From Trichloromonas sp034006665 (lineage in GTDB: Bacteria; Desulfobacterota; Desulfuromonadia; Desulfuromonadales; Trichloromonadaceae): a stretch of DNA of 64,000 nt. Below the pieces are notes generated by a model. It had not been told where the DNA came from, did not search any database, and was given only the letters and a program-made list of their open reading frames with translations. Where the stretch lies: NCBI RefSeq assembly GCF_034006665.1, contig NZ_JAVESI010000005.1, positions 1-64,000 of the forward strand. The letters are read 5' to 3'. A program made the position numbers and the translations under genes. This document shows positions 49,288-58,131 of the stretch, piece after piece (position 1 is the stretch's first letter; each line of letters begins with the position of its first letter).

Positions 49288-49998
49288 ATGGAAAATAGTC
49301 CCGCGATTTCCGCCCGATCTGCATCCTTGGCGGCTCAGGTCGATTATGCATTCAGGCACGAGCAGTTGTTACGCGAAGCCCTGACGCATAAATCCTACAG
49401 CAACGAACACCCGGACACCGTTCCCGGACATAACGAACGCCTCGAATTTCTCGGCGACGCCGTTTTGGACATGGTGATCAGTCGGCGTATTTTCCTCGAT
49501 TACCCGCAACTTCCCGAAGGCGAACTGACGCGCATCCGTGCCGAGGTGGTCAGCGAACCGGCCCTGGCGGCGGTGGGCCGGCGCTTGGGCATCGGCGATT
49601 GTCTGTGGCTGGGGCGGGGCGAGGAGAAGAGCGGCGGCCGTCACAAAGAGAGTCTTATCGCCAACGCCGTCGAAGCCCTGCTTGGCGCCATCTTTCTTGA
49701 TGGGGGACTGGAGGCGGTGGACCCGGTGGTGGATCGCTTCTTTGCCGCCGCTACCGATCAGGCCTTTCGCCGCAAGTCCGGAATCGATTACAAGACCCGT
49801 CTGCAGGAAGTTCTGCAAGCGCGCCAGTGTTCGCCTCCCGCCTACCGGTTGGTACGAGCCGAGGGCCCCGATCACGACCGGACCTATACCATCGAGGTTC
49901 TCCACGGAGGACGCGGCATTGGCATGGGGACCGGCGTGACGAAGAAGGCGGCTTCCCAGCAGGCCGCCCGCCAGGCCCTCGAAGCTTTGGGGGAATAG
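49288..49998 (+). CDS. rnc: Ribonuclease III
   Basis: RNase III cuts double-stranded RNA in rRNA and mRNA processing. The 236-residue protein has the signature NERLEFLGDAVLDMVIS (49-65), with catalytic Glu and Asp residues, and a second conserved acidic block ANAVEALLGAIFLDGG. A C-terminal double-stranded RNA-binding domain ends in VTKKAASQQAARQALEALG. The ATG at 49288 lies after a good promoter. The radical SAM gene follows without any gap (TAG stop then GTG). The order rnc-radical SAM-era-der is seen in related bacteria. Length and motifs are normal. Confidence 0.96.
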   Translation: MENSPAISARSASLAAQVDYAFRHEQLLREALTHKSYSNEHPDTVPGHNERLEFLGDAVLDMVISRRIFLDYPQLPEGELTRIRAEVVSEPALAAVGRRLGIGDCLWLGRGEEKSGGRHKESLIANAVEALLGAIFLDGGLEAVDPVVDRFFAAATDQAFRRKSGIDYKTRLQEVLQARQCSPPAYRLVRAEGPDHDRTYTIEVLHGGRGIGMGTGVTKKAASQQAARQALEALGE

Positions 49999-51027
49999 GT
50001 GCGCATCTATCCCTTCTTCATCCCCCATGCCGGGTGTCCCCATCGCTGTATCTTCTGTCGGCAGGAGAAGATCAGCGGCCGTCTTTTTCCTCCTGATCCG
50101 GTTGCTGTCGGCACGCAACTCGAACAGATGCTCACTGGTCGTCGGGGTGGCGAGGTCGCATTTTATGGGGGGTCGTTCACTTCGTTGTCACCGGCGAGCC
50201 AAGAAGCCTATCTGGCTGCGGTGGTACCGAGCCTTTCCTCTGGACGCGTCGACGGCATTCGCGTTTCCGCCCGTCCCGATGCCCTTGGCGAAGAACAGGT
50301 CGCGTTTCTGCGGGAGTGGGGCGTGACGACCGTGGAGATCGGCGTCCAGTCTTTTGCGCCGGAGGTGTTGCAGCGCAGCGAACGGGGGCACGGCGCCGAG
50401 GCGGTCTTTTCATCTGTCCCGCGCCTGCGTCGCGCCGGCCTTCAGGTCGGTCTGCAGCTGATGCCGGGACTCCCCGGCGGCGATCGCGCCGAGGCTCTGC
50501 GCTCTCTCGATGCAGCTCTGGCGTTGAGCCCGGATTTTCTCCGGATCTATCCTACAGTGGTGCTGCGGGGCACGCCCCTGGCCAATGAATATCTTGCCGG
50601 TCGCTATCGTCCCTGGCCCCTTGAATTGGCCGTGGATCTCTGCGCCGATATGGCCCGGCGCTGCCGGCACCAAAACGTGCCGGTCATCCGCTGGGGACTG
50701 CACAACCAGCCGGAACTTACGAACGGGGCAACGCTGCTCGCCGGTCCCTGGCATCCGGCCTTCGGACAGCTGGTGCGGGCGCGGCTCTGGTTTAGGGCGC
50801 TGAGCGTTCTGGCTGCGCAAGGGGAGCGCGAAGTGACCGTGCCGAGGGTCGAGTTCAGTGACGCCCAGGGGCACCGTTGCGACAATCTTCGTTCCCTGCG
50901 GGAGCGTTATCCGGGTTTTGTCCTATTTGGCGATCCCAATCTTGAGCCCCACACCCTGCGCAGCGCCGCCGGTCAGGCCTCGCTGTGGTCTTTTTCCGCC
51001 TATTCCCCAGAGGAGCTGGTCATTTGA
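49999..51027 (+). CDS. Radical SAM protein, Elp3-like
   Basis: This 342-residue radical SAM enzyme has a 4Fe-4S motif CxxxCxxC at Cys13, Cys17 and Cys20 (AGCPHRCIFCRQ). The block VEIGVQSFAPEVLQRSERGH that follows is shared by Elp3 and other tRNA-modifying radical SAM proteins (GVQS...). Unlike true Elp3 it has no acetyltransferase domain. The GTG at 49999 starts directly after the rnc stop, so the two are translationally coupled. It overlaps the era start by four bases. The position between rnc and era, both tied to RNA handling and ribosome assembly, suggests an RNA-modifying role, but the substrate is not known. Confidence 0.85.
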   Translation: MRIYPFFIPHAGCPHRCIFCRQEKISGRLFPPDPVAVGTQLEQMLTGRRGGEVAFYGGSFTSLSPASQEAYLAAVVPSLSSGRVDGIRVSARPDALGEEQVAFLREWGVTTVEIGVQSFAPEVLQRSERGHGAEAVFSSVPRLRRAGLQVGLQLMPGLPGGDRAEALRSLDAALALSPDFLRIYPTVVLRGTPLANEYLAGRYRPWPLELAVDLCADMARRCRHQNVPVIRWGLHNQPELTNGATLLAGPWHPAFGQLVRARLWFRALSVLAAQGEREVTVPRVEFSDAQGHRCDNLRSLRERYPGFVLFGDPNLEPHTLRSAAGQASLWSFSAYSPEELVI

Positions 51028-51923
51028 CTGAATCAACCACGCCTTTTCGATCCGGATTCATCTCAATTATCGGTCGTCCCAACGTCGGTAAATCCACCCT
51101 GCTCAACCGGATTCTCGGCACGAAAATCGCTATAACCGCCAACAAGCCCCAGACAACACGCAACCGGATTCTCGGTATTCACACCATGCCCGGCGCGCAG
51201 TTGCTCTTTATCGACACCCCCGGCATTCACAAGGCCGTCGGCAAGCTCAACCGCTTCATGGTCGATCAGGCCCTGAGCGCCTGCTCCGGTGTCGACCTGA
51301 TCCTCTACGTCGTCGAAGTCAAGGACCGCCCCGGCCCCGGCGACGATTTCATTCTCGATGTCCTGCGCCAGTCGCAACTGCCGGTGATTCTGCTCATCAA
51401 CAAGATCGACCAGTTGCCCAAGGAGCGGCAACTGGAACTGATGGCCGCCTACGGTGAACGCTTTCCCTTCCGCGAGATTGTACCCGTTTCCGGTCAGAGC
51501 GGGGAGAATGTCGACTATCTGCTGAAGCTGCTCCCCCGTTACCTGAAGGAGGGGCCGCCCTACTACGCTGAGGACATGATCACTGACCTGCCCGAGCGCT
51601 TTATTGTCGCCGAGATGATCCGCGAGCAAGTGCTGAAGCAGACCCACGAGGAAATTCCCTACCGGGTTGCGACCCTGGTGGAACGCTTTGAGGAGAAGCC
51701 GGAGAAGAATCTGGTGGTGATCCAGGCGGTGATCATCGTCGATCGGGAATCCCATAAAGGCATTCTGGTCGGCAAGCAGGGAGCGACGATCCGCGCTATC
51801 GGCAAAGCCGCCCGGATCGATATCGAGCGTTTGCTCGATGCCCGCGTCTTCCTCGAACTCTTCGTCAAGGTTCAGAAGAACTGGACCGAATCCGAGCGCC
51901 TGCTCAAGGAATTCGGCTATTGA
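51024..51923 (+). CDS. era: GTPase Era
   Basis: Era is a GTPase needed for 30S subunit assembly, binding the 3' end of 16S rRNA. The 299-residue protein has the G1 motif GRPNVGKST, G3 DTPG and G4 NKID, with a C-terminal KH domain (GKQGATIRAIGKAAR). The start is a TTG at 51024 with AGAGGAG eight bases upstream; TTGA overlaps the previous stop. A longer frame to 50985 adds 13 unrelated residues. The length fits the usual 295-302. A hairpin lies at the 3' end. Confidence 0.95.
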   Translation: MTESTTPFRSGFISIIGRPNVGKSTLLNRILGTKIAITANKPQTTRNRILGIHTMPGAQLLFIDTPGIHKAVGKLNRFMVDQALSACSGVDLILYVVEVKDRPGPGDDFILDVLRQSQLPVILLINKIDQLPKERQLELMAAYGERFPFREIVPVSGQSGENVDYLLKLLPRYLKEGPPYYAEDMITDLPERFIVAEMIREQVLKQTHEEIPYRVATLVERFEEKPEKNLVVIQAVIIVDRESHKGILVGKQGATIRAIGKAARIDIERLLDARVFLELFVKVQKNWTESERLLKEFGY

Positions 51924-51964
51924 TGAAAGGGTTTTTGAGCCCTTCATCCAATTTCTTAAGAAAT
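51922..51964 (+). other. Two inverted repeats between era and der
   Basis: GATGAAAGGG (51922-51931) pairs with CCCTTCATC (51940-51948) with one bulge, and the 14-bp perfect palindrome ATTTCTTAAGAAAT follows at 51951-51964. The first could be a weak terminator or attenuator, the second a protein-binding site. They occupy the leader of der. No promoter is evident here. Confidence 0.4.
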
Positions 51965-51996
51965 GCTTCCACTTATTTGAAAAAGAAAGTTCTTTT

Positions 51997-53319
51997 ATGT
52001 CTTTGGTAGCTATCGTCGGGCGCCCGAATGTCGGCAAATCGACTCTCTTCAACCGGATTCTCGGCCAGCGCAAGGCGCTGGTGGAGGACTTTCCGGGCGT
52101 GACCCGCGATCGTCATTACGCCGAGGTGACCCGTTACGACAAACCCTTCACTCTGGTCGATACCGGCGGTTTTGAGCCCGTGAGCGAAGACCGCCTGCTG
52201 GTGCAGATGCGGGAGCAGTCTCAGTTGGCGGTGGAGGAGGCGGATCTCATTCTCTTCGTCATGGATGGCCGCGAGGGGCTCACCCCCGCCGATCACGAAG
52301 TCTGCGCCATGCTGCGTCGGGTGGAAAAACCGGTGCTTTATGTGGTCAACAAGGTGGACAGCGACAAGCTTGAAAATATCGCCGCCGAATTCTATGCCCT
52401 AGGGGTCGGGGAACTGCACACGGTATCCGCCGAGCACGGCCGGGGGATACCGGATCTGGTCGACGCTTTGCTGGAGCATCTCCCCGAAGCCCCAGGCGAT
52501 GCCGAAAGCGAGCCGGAGACCCGCCTGGCGGTCATCGGTCGGCCCAACGTTGGTAAATCTTCCCTGGTCAACCGGTTGCTCGGCTACGAACGGGTGGTAG
52601 CCAATCCTCAGGCCGGCACCACCCGTGACAGTGTCGATACCCCCTTTACCTACAACCGGCGGCGCTATGTGCTGATCGACACAGCGGGCATCCGGCGCAA
52701 GGGCAAGGTCAGCCAGAAGCTGGAAAAGTTCAGTGTGATCCAGGCGCTCAAGGGCATGGATCGGGCCCATGTGGTGCTTATGGTGATCGATGCCGTCGAG
52801 GGGGTGACCGAACAGGATCTTACCGTGGCCGGGTATGCCTTTGAGAAGGGACGCGGCATTATTCTGGTGGTGAACAAGTGGGATGCGGTCGCTAAGGACC
52901 AGTCCACCATGAAACGCTACCAGGAGGAATTGCAGCGCACTTTCAAGTTTTTGAGTTTCGCCCCGGTTATCTTTGTTTCCGCTCTGACCGGACAGCGGGT
53001 GGCGAAGATCATGGCGGAAGTGGAAAAAGTCGCCGCCGAATTCGATCGGCGCATTCCCACGGCCATGCTCAACAAGGTGTTGGCAGAAGCGGAGCGTAGC
53101 CATCAGCCCCCGGTCTTTCAGGGCAAGCGCCTGAAGTTTTTTTATATGACCCAGGTCGAAACCCGTCCGCCGACCTTCGTGGTCTTTGTCAACAAGGCAG
53201 AAGGGGTGCATTTTTCCTATCAACGTTACCTGGCCAACCAGTTGCGTGAGGCCTTTGGCTTTTCCGGGGTTCCTATCCGCATTCACTACCGGGACCGGGA
53301 TCGTGACACCAAGGATTAA
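51997..53319 (+). CDS. der: GTPase Der (EngA)
   Basis: Der is the double GTPase required for 50S subunit assembly. The 440-residue protein contains two G domains. The first has GRPNVGKST near residue 9 and NKVD; the second has GRPNVGKSS near residue 180 and NKWD. A C-terminal KH-like domain follows, with FFYMTQVETRPPTFVVFVNK. The ATG at 51997 (MSLVAIVGR) matches the family start; the frame upstream runs into the era gene and has no homology. It follows era after 73 bp. It is the last housekeeping gene before the chemosensory cluster. Confidence 0.95.
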   Translation: MSLVAIVGRPNVGKSTLFNRILGQRKALVEDFPGVTRDRHYAEVTRYDKPFTLVDTGGFEPVSEDRLLVQMREQSQLAVEEADLILFVMDGREGLTPADHEVCAMLRRVEKPVLYVVNKVDSDKLENIAAEFYALGVGELHTVSAEHGRGIPDLVDALLEHLPEAPGDAESEPETRLAVIGRPNVGKSSLVNRLLGYERVVANPQAGTTRDSVDTPFTYNRRRYVLIDTAGIRRKGKVSQKLEKFSVIQALKGMDRAHVVLMVIDAVEGVTEQDLTVAGYAFEKGRGIILVVNKWDAVAKDQSTMKRYQEELQRTFKFLSFAPVIFVSALTGQRVAKIMAEVEKVAAEFDRRIPTAMLNKVLAEAERSHQPPVFQGKRLKFFYMTQVETRPPTFVVFVNKAEGVHFSYQRYLANQLREAFGFSGVPIRIHYRDRDRDTKD

Positions 53320-53336
53320 AAAAGTCGGGAAAGGTC

Positions 53337-53366
53337 TTTACAGGGAAGAACTCCTTGCTATATAGT
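53337..53366 (+). promoter_or_regulatory. Candidate promoter of the chemosensory operon
   Basis: TTTACA (53337-53342) and TATAGT (53361-53366) are separated by 18 bases, giving a leader of about 75 bases before the PATAN gene start. No other good promoter lies between der and CheA. Confidence 0.5.
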
Positions 53367-53444
53367 AAAAATCATTTAATTTCTGCTTGTTACACGCACA
53401 CTGAAGAACTTCCCGGAGCTCTTTCACGGTCGGATACCAAAGTC

Positions 53445-54641
53445 ATGAGCCTAGTCGGAAATCTTGAGGATCTGGGGTTGGGAGATATCCTCCAGATTGT
53501 CAGCCTCAGCCAGAAATCCGGAGTCCTGACCCTGCGCAGTCGCAACCGGGAGGGGAAGGTCGTTTTTCTGAACGGCAAGGTGGTACAAGCAAACTCCAGC
53601 GTCTTTCCCGAGGCGTTCGCTGATTTTCTGATTCGCCGCGGGGTGATTGATTTCGAGACCTATAAAGGGGCGCGGGCTCTGCGGAAAAGCCTGAGTCCGC
53701 AACCTACCCTGGAGGCGGTTCTTTCCCACAATTTCGGCATTTCTCCGCAGCTGTTGCAGGAGGCGCTTCGGGAACGGATCGAGGAAGTGGTCTTCAGCTT
53801 TTTCGGCTGGTCGGACGGTACCTTCGCCTTCGAACTGGGAGAGATGGCGGAGTGGGCGGACTCCTTGGCCGGGGAGGGGAGCCCAATCCTTCATCAGGGA
53901 CTCAATACCCAGTTCCTGGCGATCGAAGGGAGCCGCAAGATCGACGAGTGCCGGCATCGCGATCTTTCCGAGGTTTCCTTGGCGCCACCGATTCCGCTCC
54001 GGGAACCGACCTCGATTTTCGGGCCGGAAGAGCGCGAGGCCTCGGTTTACGATTTTGCCTCGGATCTTCTCAAGGAGATCGGTGAGGCGGATGCTGTCGC
54101 CGCGTCATCCAAGAGCCTCCGCTCCGGAGCGCTGAAACAGTTGCAGGGCATGGTCCAGGAATTGAACAACGCGGCTCTGGGAGGGGGCATTCTTCTTCTC
54201 GTTTTGCGCTTCGCCAGTGAATTCATGAACCGTGCCGTGATCTTTATGGTCAAGGAAAAAGAGATTGTCGGTCTCGGACAGTTTGGTATAGAGTTCGAGG
54301 ATGAATCGGCCGATGTGAGGATCCGGAAAATCAAGATTCCTGCGGATGAACCCTCGGTTTTCAGTGATGTTCTCAACGAAAAGGTCGCCCGCAAACTGGC
54401 TCTGGAAGATTGCCCTTGGGACAATTATCTGAAGGAGTCCTTAGGCGGCGGGGATCCCGAGGAGGTCTTTATCGGCCCACTGCTCAGCGAGGGCCGGGTG
54501 GTGGCTATCCTCTACGGCGACAATCTGCCGGAAAATCTTCCCGTGGGGGAGACGGAAGCCTTGGAGATCTTCCTTATGCATGCCGGGCTGACCATGGAAA
54601 AAAATCTTCTGGAACGCAGGCTTCGCGAACTTGCTTCCTAG
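53445..54641 (+). CDS. DUF4388 (PATAN) domain protein with GAF-like C-terminal region
   Basis: This 398-residue protein begins MSLVGNLEDLGLGDILQIVSLSQKSGVLTL, the mark of the DUF4388/PATAN domain found in regulators of Geobacter, Myxococcus and cyanobacteria. Residues 1-110 hold PATAN, followed by a helical part and a GAF-like or similar sensor region (about 230-390: LVLRFASEFMNRAVIFMVKEKEIVGLGQFGIE and VAILYGDNLP). No transmembrane segment is present. The ATG at 53445 is chosen by homology; the frame extends to 53355. It is the first gene of the chemosensory operon and should supply an input or scaffold. It ends 25 bp before the receiver gene. PATAN domains are thought to bind proteins in signalling pathways. 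Confidence 0.8.
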   Translation: MSLVGNLEDLGLGDILQIVSLSQKSGVLTLRSRNREGKVVFLNGKVVQANSSVFPEAFADFLIRRGVIDFETYKGARALRKSLSPQPTLEAVLSHNFGISPQLLQEALRERIEEVVFSFFGWSDGTFAFELGEMAEWADSLAGEGSPILHQGLNTQFLAIEGSRKIDECRHRDLSEVSLAPPIPLREPTSIFGPEEREASVYDFASDLLKEIGEADAVAASSKSLRSGALKQLQGMVQELNNAALGGGILLLVLRFASEFMNRAVIFMVKEKEIVGLGQFGIEFEDESADVRIRKIKIPADEPSVFSDVLNEKVARKLALEDCPWDNYLKESLGGGDPEEVFIGPLLSEGRVVAILYGDNLPENLPVGETEALEIFLMHAGLTMEKNLLERRLRELAS

Positions 54642-54666
54642 CGTTCAAGGTCGAGACGAGGCTGTT

Positions 54667-55035
54667 GTGGCGAAAAAAATTCTGGTAACCGAAGATTCCT
54701 CCACCATGCGCGCGCTGATCGGCTCGACCATCGCCGCCATCGGCGACTATGAAGTTGTCGAGGCTGCCAACGGATTCGAAGCCTTGCGCATTCTTCCCCG
54801 GGAAAAGGTGGACATGGTCCTCACCGATATCAATATGCCCGACATCAACGGTCTGGAGCTGGTCAGCTTCATTCGCGGCAATGCCAATTACAAACATCTG
54901 CCGCTGGTGATCATCAGTACCGAAGGGAGTGAAAAGGATCGCCTCAAGGGGCTCGACCTCGGTGCCGACGCCTATCTGGTCAAGCCCTTCGCTCCCGAAG
55001 AATTGCAACAACTGATCCGGAAATTTCTCGGTTAG
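54667..55035 (+). CDS. Single-domain response regulator (CheY-like)
   Basis: This is a 122-residue stand-alone receiver domain. Phosphorylation site Asp54 lies in VLTDINMPDING, the acidic pocket begins at ED9-10 (LVTEDSS), and the switch lysine in YLVKPF is near 104. The start is a GTG at 54667 with GAGG five bases upstream; there is no output domain. It lies 9 bp before cheA, so CheA is the likely kinase. Compared with CheY it keeps the usual Thr/Ser (IISTEG) and aromatic positions. Its target is unknown; no flagellar genes are nearby. Confidence 0.88.
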   Translation: MAKKILVTEDSSTMRALIGSTIAAIGDYEVVEAANGFEALRILPREKVDMVLTDINMPDINGLELVSFIRGNANYKHLPLVIISTEGSEKDRLKGLDLGADAYLVKPFAPEELQQLIRKFLG

Positions 55036-55044
55036 GAGGACAGG

Positions 55045-57087
55045 GTGAGTTCCTCATCGTCCCGGGCGATCAGTGATTTTCTCGGTGAAGCCGAAGAAAT
55101 CATTGAAAATCTGAATAACGACCTGATTCTGCTCGACGATTGTGCGGCGCAGGGGAACTGTGATCCCGATCTGCTCAACCGGATCTTTCGCGGTGCCCAC
55201 TCCCTCAAGGGGCTGGCGGGGATGTTCGGTTTCGACGACATCGCCTCCCTGGCCCATCATCTGGAGAATCTTCTCGACCATTTGCGCTTGGGCAAGATCC
55301 CTCTGGGCGACGATCTGGTGCAGTTGCTGACGGACGGTTTCGAGACTTTGTCGCGCTTGGTCGAAGGCAAGGGAGAAAACCCCGACTTCACCTTCGACGT
55401 CACGGCCATGCGCCGGCGGGTCGAGCAGTTTCTTGCCGGCGATGACGCCGAAAAAGATGTTTCGGCGATGGATCGGATCGACCCGGAAATTCTCGCCGTA
55501 CTGACCGAGTTCGAAGAACACCGGTTGCGGGAAAACCTCAAAAATCGTCACTACCTCTTTAAAGTCAAAGTCGATTTCGATTTGGCCAGCTTCGATCAGG
55601 AGCTGTCCGTATTGACCGACCTTCTCAAGAAAGAGGGAGAGGTCATCAGCACCTTGCCCCTTGCCGCGGATTTGACCGACCGCATTGCCTTCCAGCTGCT
55701 CTTTGGCACCGACCTTGCCGCGGCCGAGCTGGAAGCCCTAGTCGGCCCCGCTGTCGCGGTGGAAAATCTGCTCCCTCCTCTCGATTCGCCGCCGTCCGTT
55801 CGGGAAATGGTCATCGACGGCGAGCCGGAAGGGGTGACGGATCAGGAACCGGCCGTGGATTCCACCGCTACCGAATCTTCCGCCCGTTCCATCAGCCGTA
55901 CGGTGCGGGTCGACATCGACAAGCTCGATCTGCTGATGAACGTGGTCGGCGAACTGGTGCTGGCCAAGGCCGCCATCGCCCGGGTTTGCGAAAAGCTCAA
56001 AGGGGACGGGGTTACCGAACTCGCCAGCGAGCTGCAGAAGGCGACCCGGGTTCTCGAACGGCGCCTGGAGGAGTTGCAAAAAGGGGTCATGGAAGTGCGC
56101 ATGGTTCCGGTGGCCCAGCTCTTCGACAAAATGAACCGCATTGTCCGCAAGGTCGCCCGGGAACTCGGCAAGCAGATCGCCCTGGAAATCCGCGGGGCCG
56201 ACACCGAACTGGACAAGCTGATCGTCGAGGATCTCTCCGACCCGCTTATGCATATCATTCGCAACGCCATCGATCACGGCATCGAGTCCCCCGAGGAGCG
56301 CCGTCTCCAGGGCAAGGCGGAAAAGGGCGTGGTCAGCCTGACCGCCGCACAAAAGGGGAATCATGTCGTCATCGAAGTGCGCGACGACGGTCGCGGCATT
56401 GACCCGGAAAAGGTCAGGCGCAAGGCCGTGGAGCGGGGACTGATTCCGGAAACCGCCAAGCTTTCCCGGGAGCAGGTTTACGATCTGCTCTTCATGCCCG
56501 GTTTTTCCACGGCAGAGACGGTTAGCGACCTCTCCGGACGGGGAGTCGGCATGGATGTGGTCAAGAACAACATCGCCCTGCTCTCCGGCATGATCGAACT
56601 CGACAGCGAAGTCGGCATGGGCACCTCGATCGCCATCACCTTGCCGATCACTCTGGCGATCATCAAGGCCCTGATTATCCGGATCGGCGACAAGACCTAC
56701 GCCATTCCGATCAATTCGGTGATGGAGACGATGATGGTTGAGGCCTCGGCGGTTCGAACCATCGAACGCAAGGAAGTGATCGAACTGCGGGAGAGTACTC
56801 TGCCGCTCTTGTGGCTGGGAGATATTTTCCAGCTGAACAACCGCGGCGACCGGCGTGAGCGCTTTTTCGTGGCGGTGGTCGGCTTCGCCGAGAAGAAAAT
56901 CGGGATTGTCGTCGACGAACTGCTCGGTCAGCAGGATGTGGTCATCAAGTCCCTGGGCGAATCCCTGGCCTTTGTCCAGGGATTCGCCGGCGCGGCCGAT
57001 CTCGGTAATCAGAAAACGATTCTGGTTCTGGACGTCGGCGGATTGATGAGTGAAACCCTGCGGGGTGATTCGGCGTTCTTCGCCTGA
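55045..57087 (+). CDS. cheA: Chemotaxis histidine kinase CheA
   Basis: CheA is the kinase of the array. The 680-residue protein has, in order, an HPt domain with the phosphorylated His52 (FRGAHSLKGLAGMFG), an extra domain near 165-240 (P2-like or unknown, FKVKVDFDLASFDQELSVLTDLL), and a dimerisation helix pair (IDKLDLLMNVVGELVLAKA). The ATPase follows, with N box HIIRNAIDHGIESPEER, G1 DDGRGIDPEKV and G2 GRGVGMDVVKNNI, then a C-terminal CheW-like domain (about 545-675). The GTG at 55045 starts 9 bp after the receiver gene. Both CheW genes follow. The kinase motifs are complete, so it should be active. A receptor must be encoded elsewhere. Confidence 0.95.
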   Translation: MSSSSSRAISDFLGEAEEIIENLNNDLILLDDCAAQGNCDPDLLNRIFRGAHSLKGLAGMFGFDDIASLAHHLENLLDHLRLGKIPLGDDLVQLLTDGFETLSRLVEGKGENPDFTFDVTAMRRRVEQFLAGDDAEKDVSAMDRIDPEILAVLTEFEEHRLRENLKNRHYLFKVKVDFDLASFDQELSVLTDLLKKEGEVISTLPLAADLTDRIAFQLLFGTDLAAAELEALVGPAVAVENLLPPLDSPPSVREMVIDGEPEGVTDQEPAVDSTATESSARSISRTVRVDIDKLDLLMNVVGELVLAKAAIARVCEKLKGDGVTELASELQKATRVLERRLEELQKGVMEVRMVPVAQLFDKMNRIVRKVARELGKQIALEIRGADTELDKLIVEDLSDPLMHIIRNAIDHGIESPEERRLQGKAEKGVVSLTAAQKGNHVVIEVRDDGRGIDPEKVRRKAVERGLIPETAKLSREQVYDLLFMPGFSTAETVSDLSGRGVGMDVVKNNIALLSGMIELDSEVGMGTSIAITLPITLAIIKALIIRIGDKTYAIPINSVMETMMVEASAVRTIERKEVIELRESTLPLLWLGDIFQLNNRGDRRERFFVAVVGFAEKKIGIVVDELLGQQDVVIKSLGESLAFVQGFAGAADLGNQKTILVLDVGGLMSETLRGDSAFFA

Positions 57088-57104
57088 GCGGGAGGGAAGG
57101 TGGC

Positions 57105-57737
57105 GTGAGTAACAGCATGGATGAAAAACTCTTCGCGCAAGGGGATACGGCGGAGGCGAACGGCCATCTTCCCGCTCGCTCTTCCGCGGAAGGCGACGGT
57201 CGTCAGGCCACCGCCATCGATGCCCTGTTCAACGCGCCCTATCGGATCGATCGGGTTCGCGACGCGAACACCGATGAGGCACGGGCGGATGAGCTTTTAC
57301 TCTCCGAGCAGAATCGGCAATGGCTGACCTTCTTCCTGCAAGGGGAGGAATATGCCATGGATATCGAAACGGTCAATGAAATCATCAAGCCCCGGGAGAT
57401 TACCGATATCCCCAGGGTGCCCGATTTCATTCTGGGGATTGTTTCGCTCAGAGGCATCGTCGTTCCGGTTTACGATCTGGCGCGGCGCCTCAACCTCGGC
57501 CAGGTGGAGCTCGGAGCCCAGTCGCGAATCATCGTTTGCCACCACGGTGGAGGTCTCATCGGACTGCTGGTCGACAGCATCGCCCAAGTGGTACGCCTCA
57601 ATGAGCGCAAGATCGAAGCGGCGCCGGCCATGCTTTCCGGCCTTGATCGGGAATTCATCGCCGGCATCGGCCGTTATCAGGGACGCATGCTCATTCTTCT
57701 GCAATTGCACAATGTATTGAATCCGGAACTGGTCTGA
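57105..57737 (+). CDS. cheW: CheW-domain coupling protein with N-terminal extension
   Basis: This 210-residue CheW protein couples receptors to CheA. The CheW core (about 70-205) contains WLTFFLQGEEYAMDIETVNEII and the conserved VSLRGIVVPVYDLARRL block. The first 65 residues form a polar extension (NGHLPARSSAEGDGRQATA) not found in ordinary CheW. The start is a GTG at 57105, 17 bp after cheA. A second CheW gene lies two genes later, so the array probably uses two couplers with different partners. There is no transmembrane segment. The extension may be a flexible tether or a binding site for the HEAT protein, which is only a suggestion. Confidence 0.9.
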   Translation: MSNSMDEKLFAQGDTAEANGHLPARSSAEGDGRQATAIDALFNAPYRIDRVRDANTDEARADELLLSEQNRQWLTFFLQGEEYAMDIETVNEIIKPREITDIPRVPDFILGIVSLRGIVVPVYDLARRLNLGQVELGAQSRIIVCHHGGGLIGLLVDSIAQVVRLNERKIEAAPAMLSGLDREFIAGIGRYQGRMLILLQLHNVLNPELV

Positions 57738-57759
57738 CTATGGGGAAAGGAGTCACCCG

Positions 57760-58131
57760 GTGAACAAGAAAAAGATCCTGATCGTCGAAGACGAGGAAAG
57801 CCTCCTGAAGCTGGAGAGCATCCTGCTGATCTCCAAGGGCTTCGAAGTGAAAGGGGCTCAGAATGGTCGGGCCGCGCTGGAGGCGGTCGCCGAGGACAAG
57901 CCGGATCTGGTTTTGCTGGATATCATGCTCCCGGAAATCGACGGTTTCGAGGTCTGCCGGCAACTCAAGAGCGATCCGGCTACCCGGCATATACCGGTCA
58001 TCATGCTGACCGCCAAGAAAAGCCGCGAGGATATGGTGCGCGGCGAGAAGGTCGGAGCGGACTGGTACATCACCAAACCGTTCAAGTCAGCCATGGTCAT
58101 TGAAACTATTCAGAGGTTCTTGGCCAAATGA
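57760..58131 (+). CDS. Single-domain response regulator
   Basis: This 123-residue receiver has the acceptor Asp54 in VLLDIMLPEIDGF, the acidic pair in IVEDEE and the lysine in YITKPF. The ATG is at 57760, and the stop overlaps the next CheW gene in ATGA. It is closer to the PilH or Spo0F type of receiver (motif LPEIDGFEVCRQLK) than to flagellar CheY. It has no output domain. With the receivers at 54667 and 63589 this cluster has three stand-alone receivers; one may act as a phosphate sink. Confidence 0.88.
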   Translation: MNKKKILIVEDEESLLKLESILLISKGFEVKGAQNGRAALEAVAEDKPDLVLLDIMLPEIDGFEVCRQLKSDPATRHIPVIMLTAKKSREDMVRGEKVGADWYITKPFKSAMVIETIQRFLAK

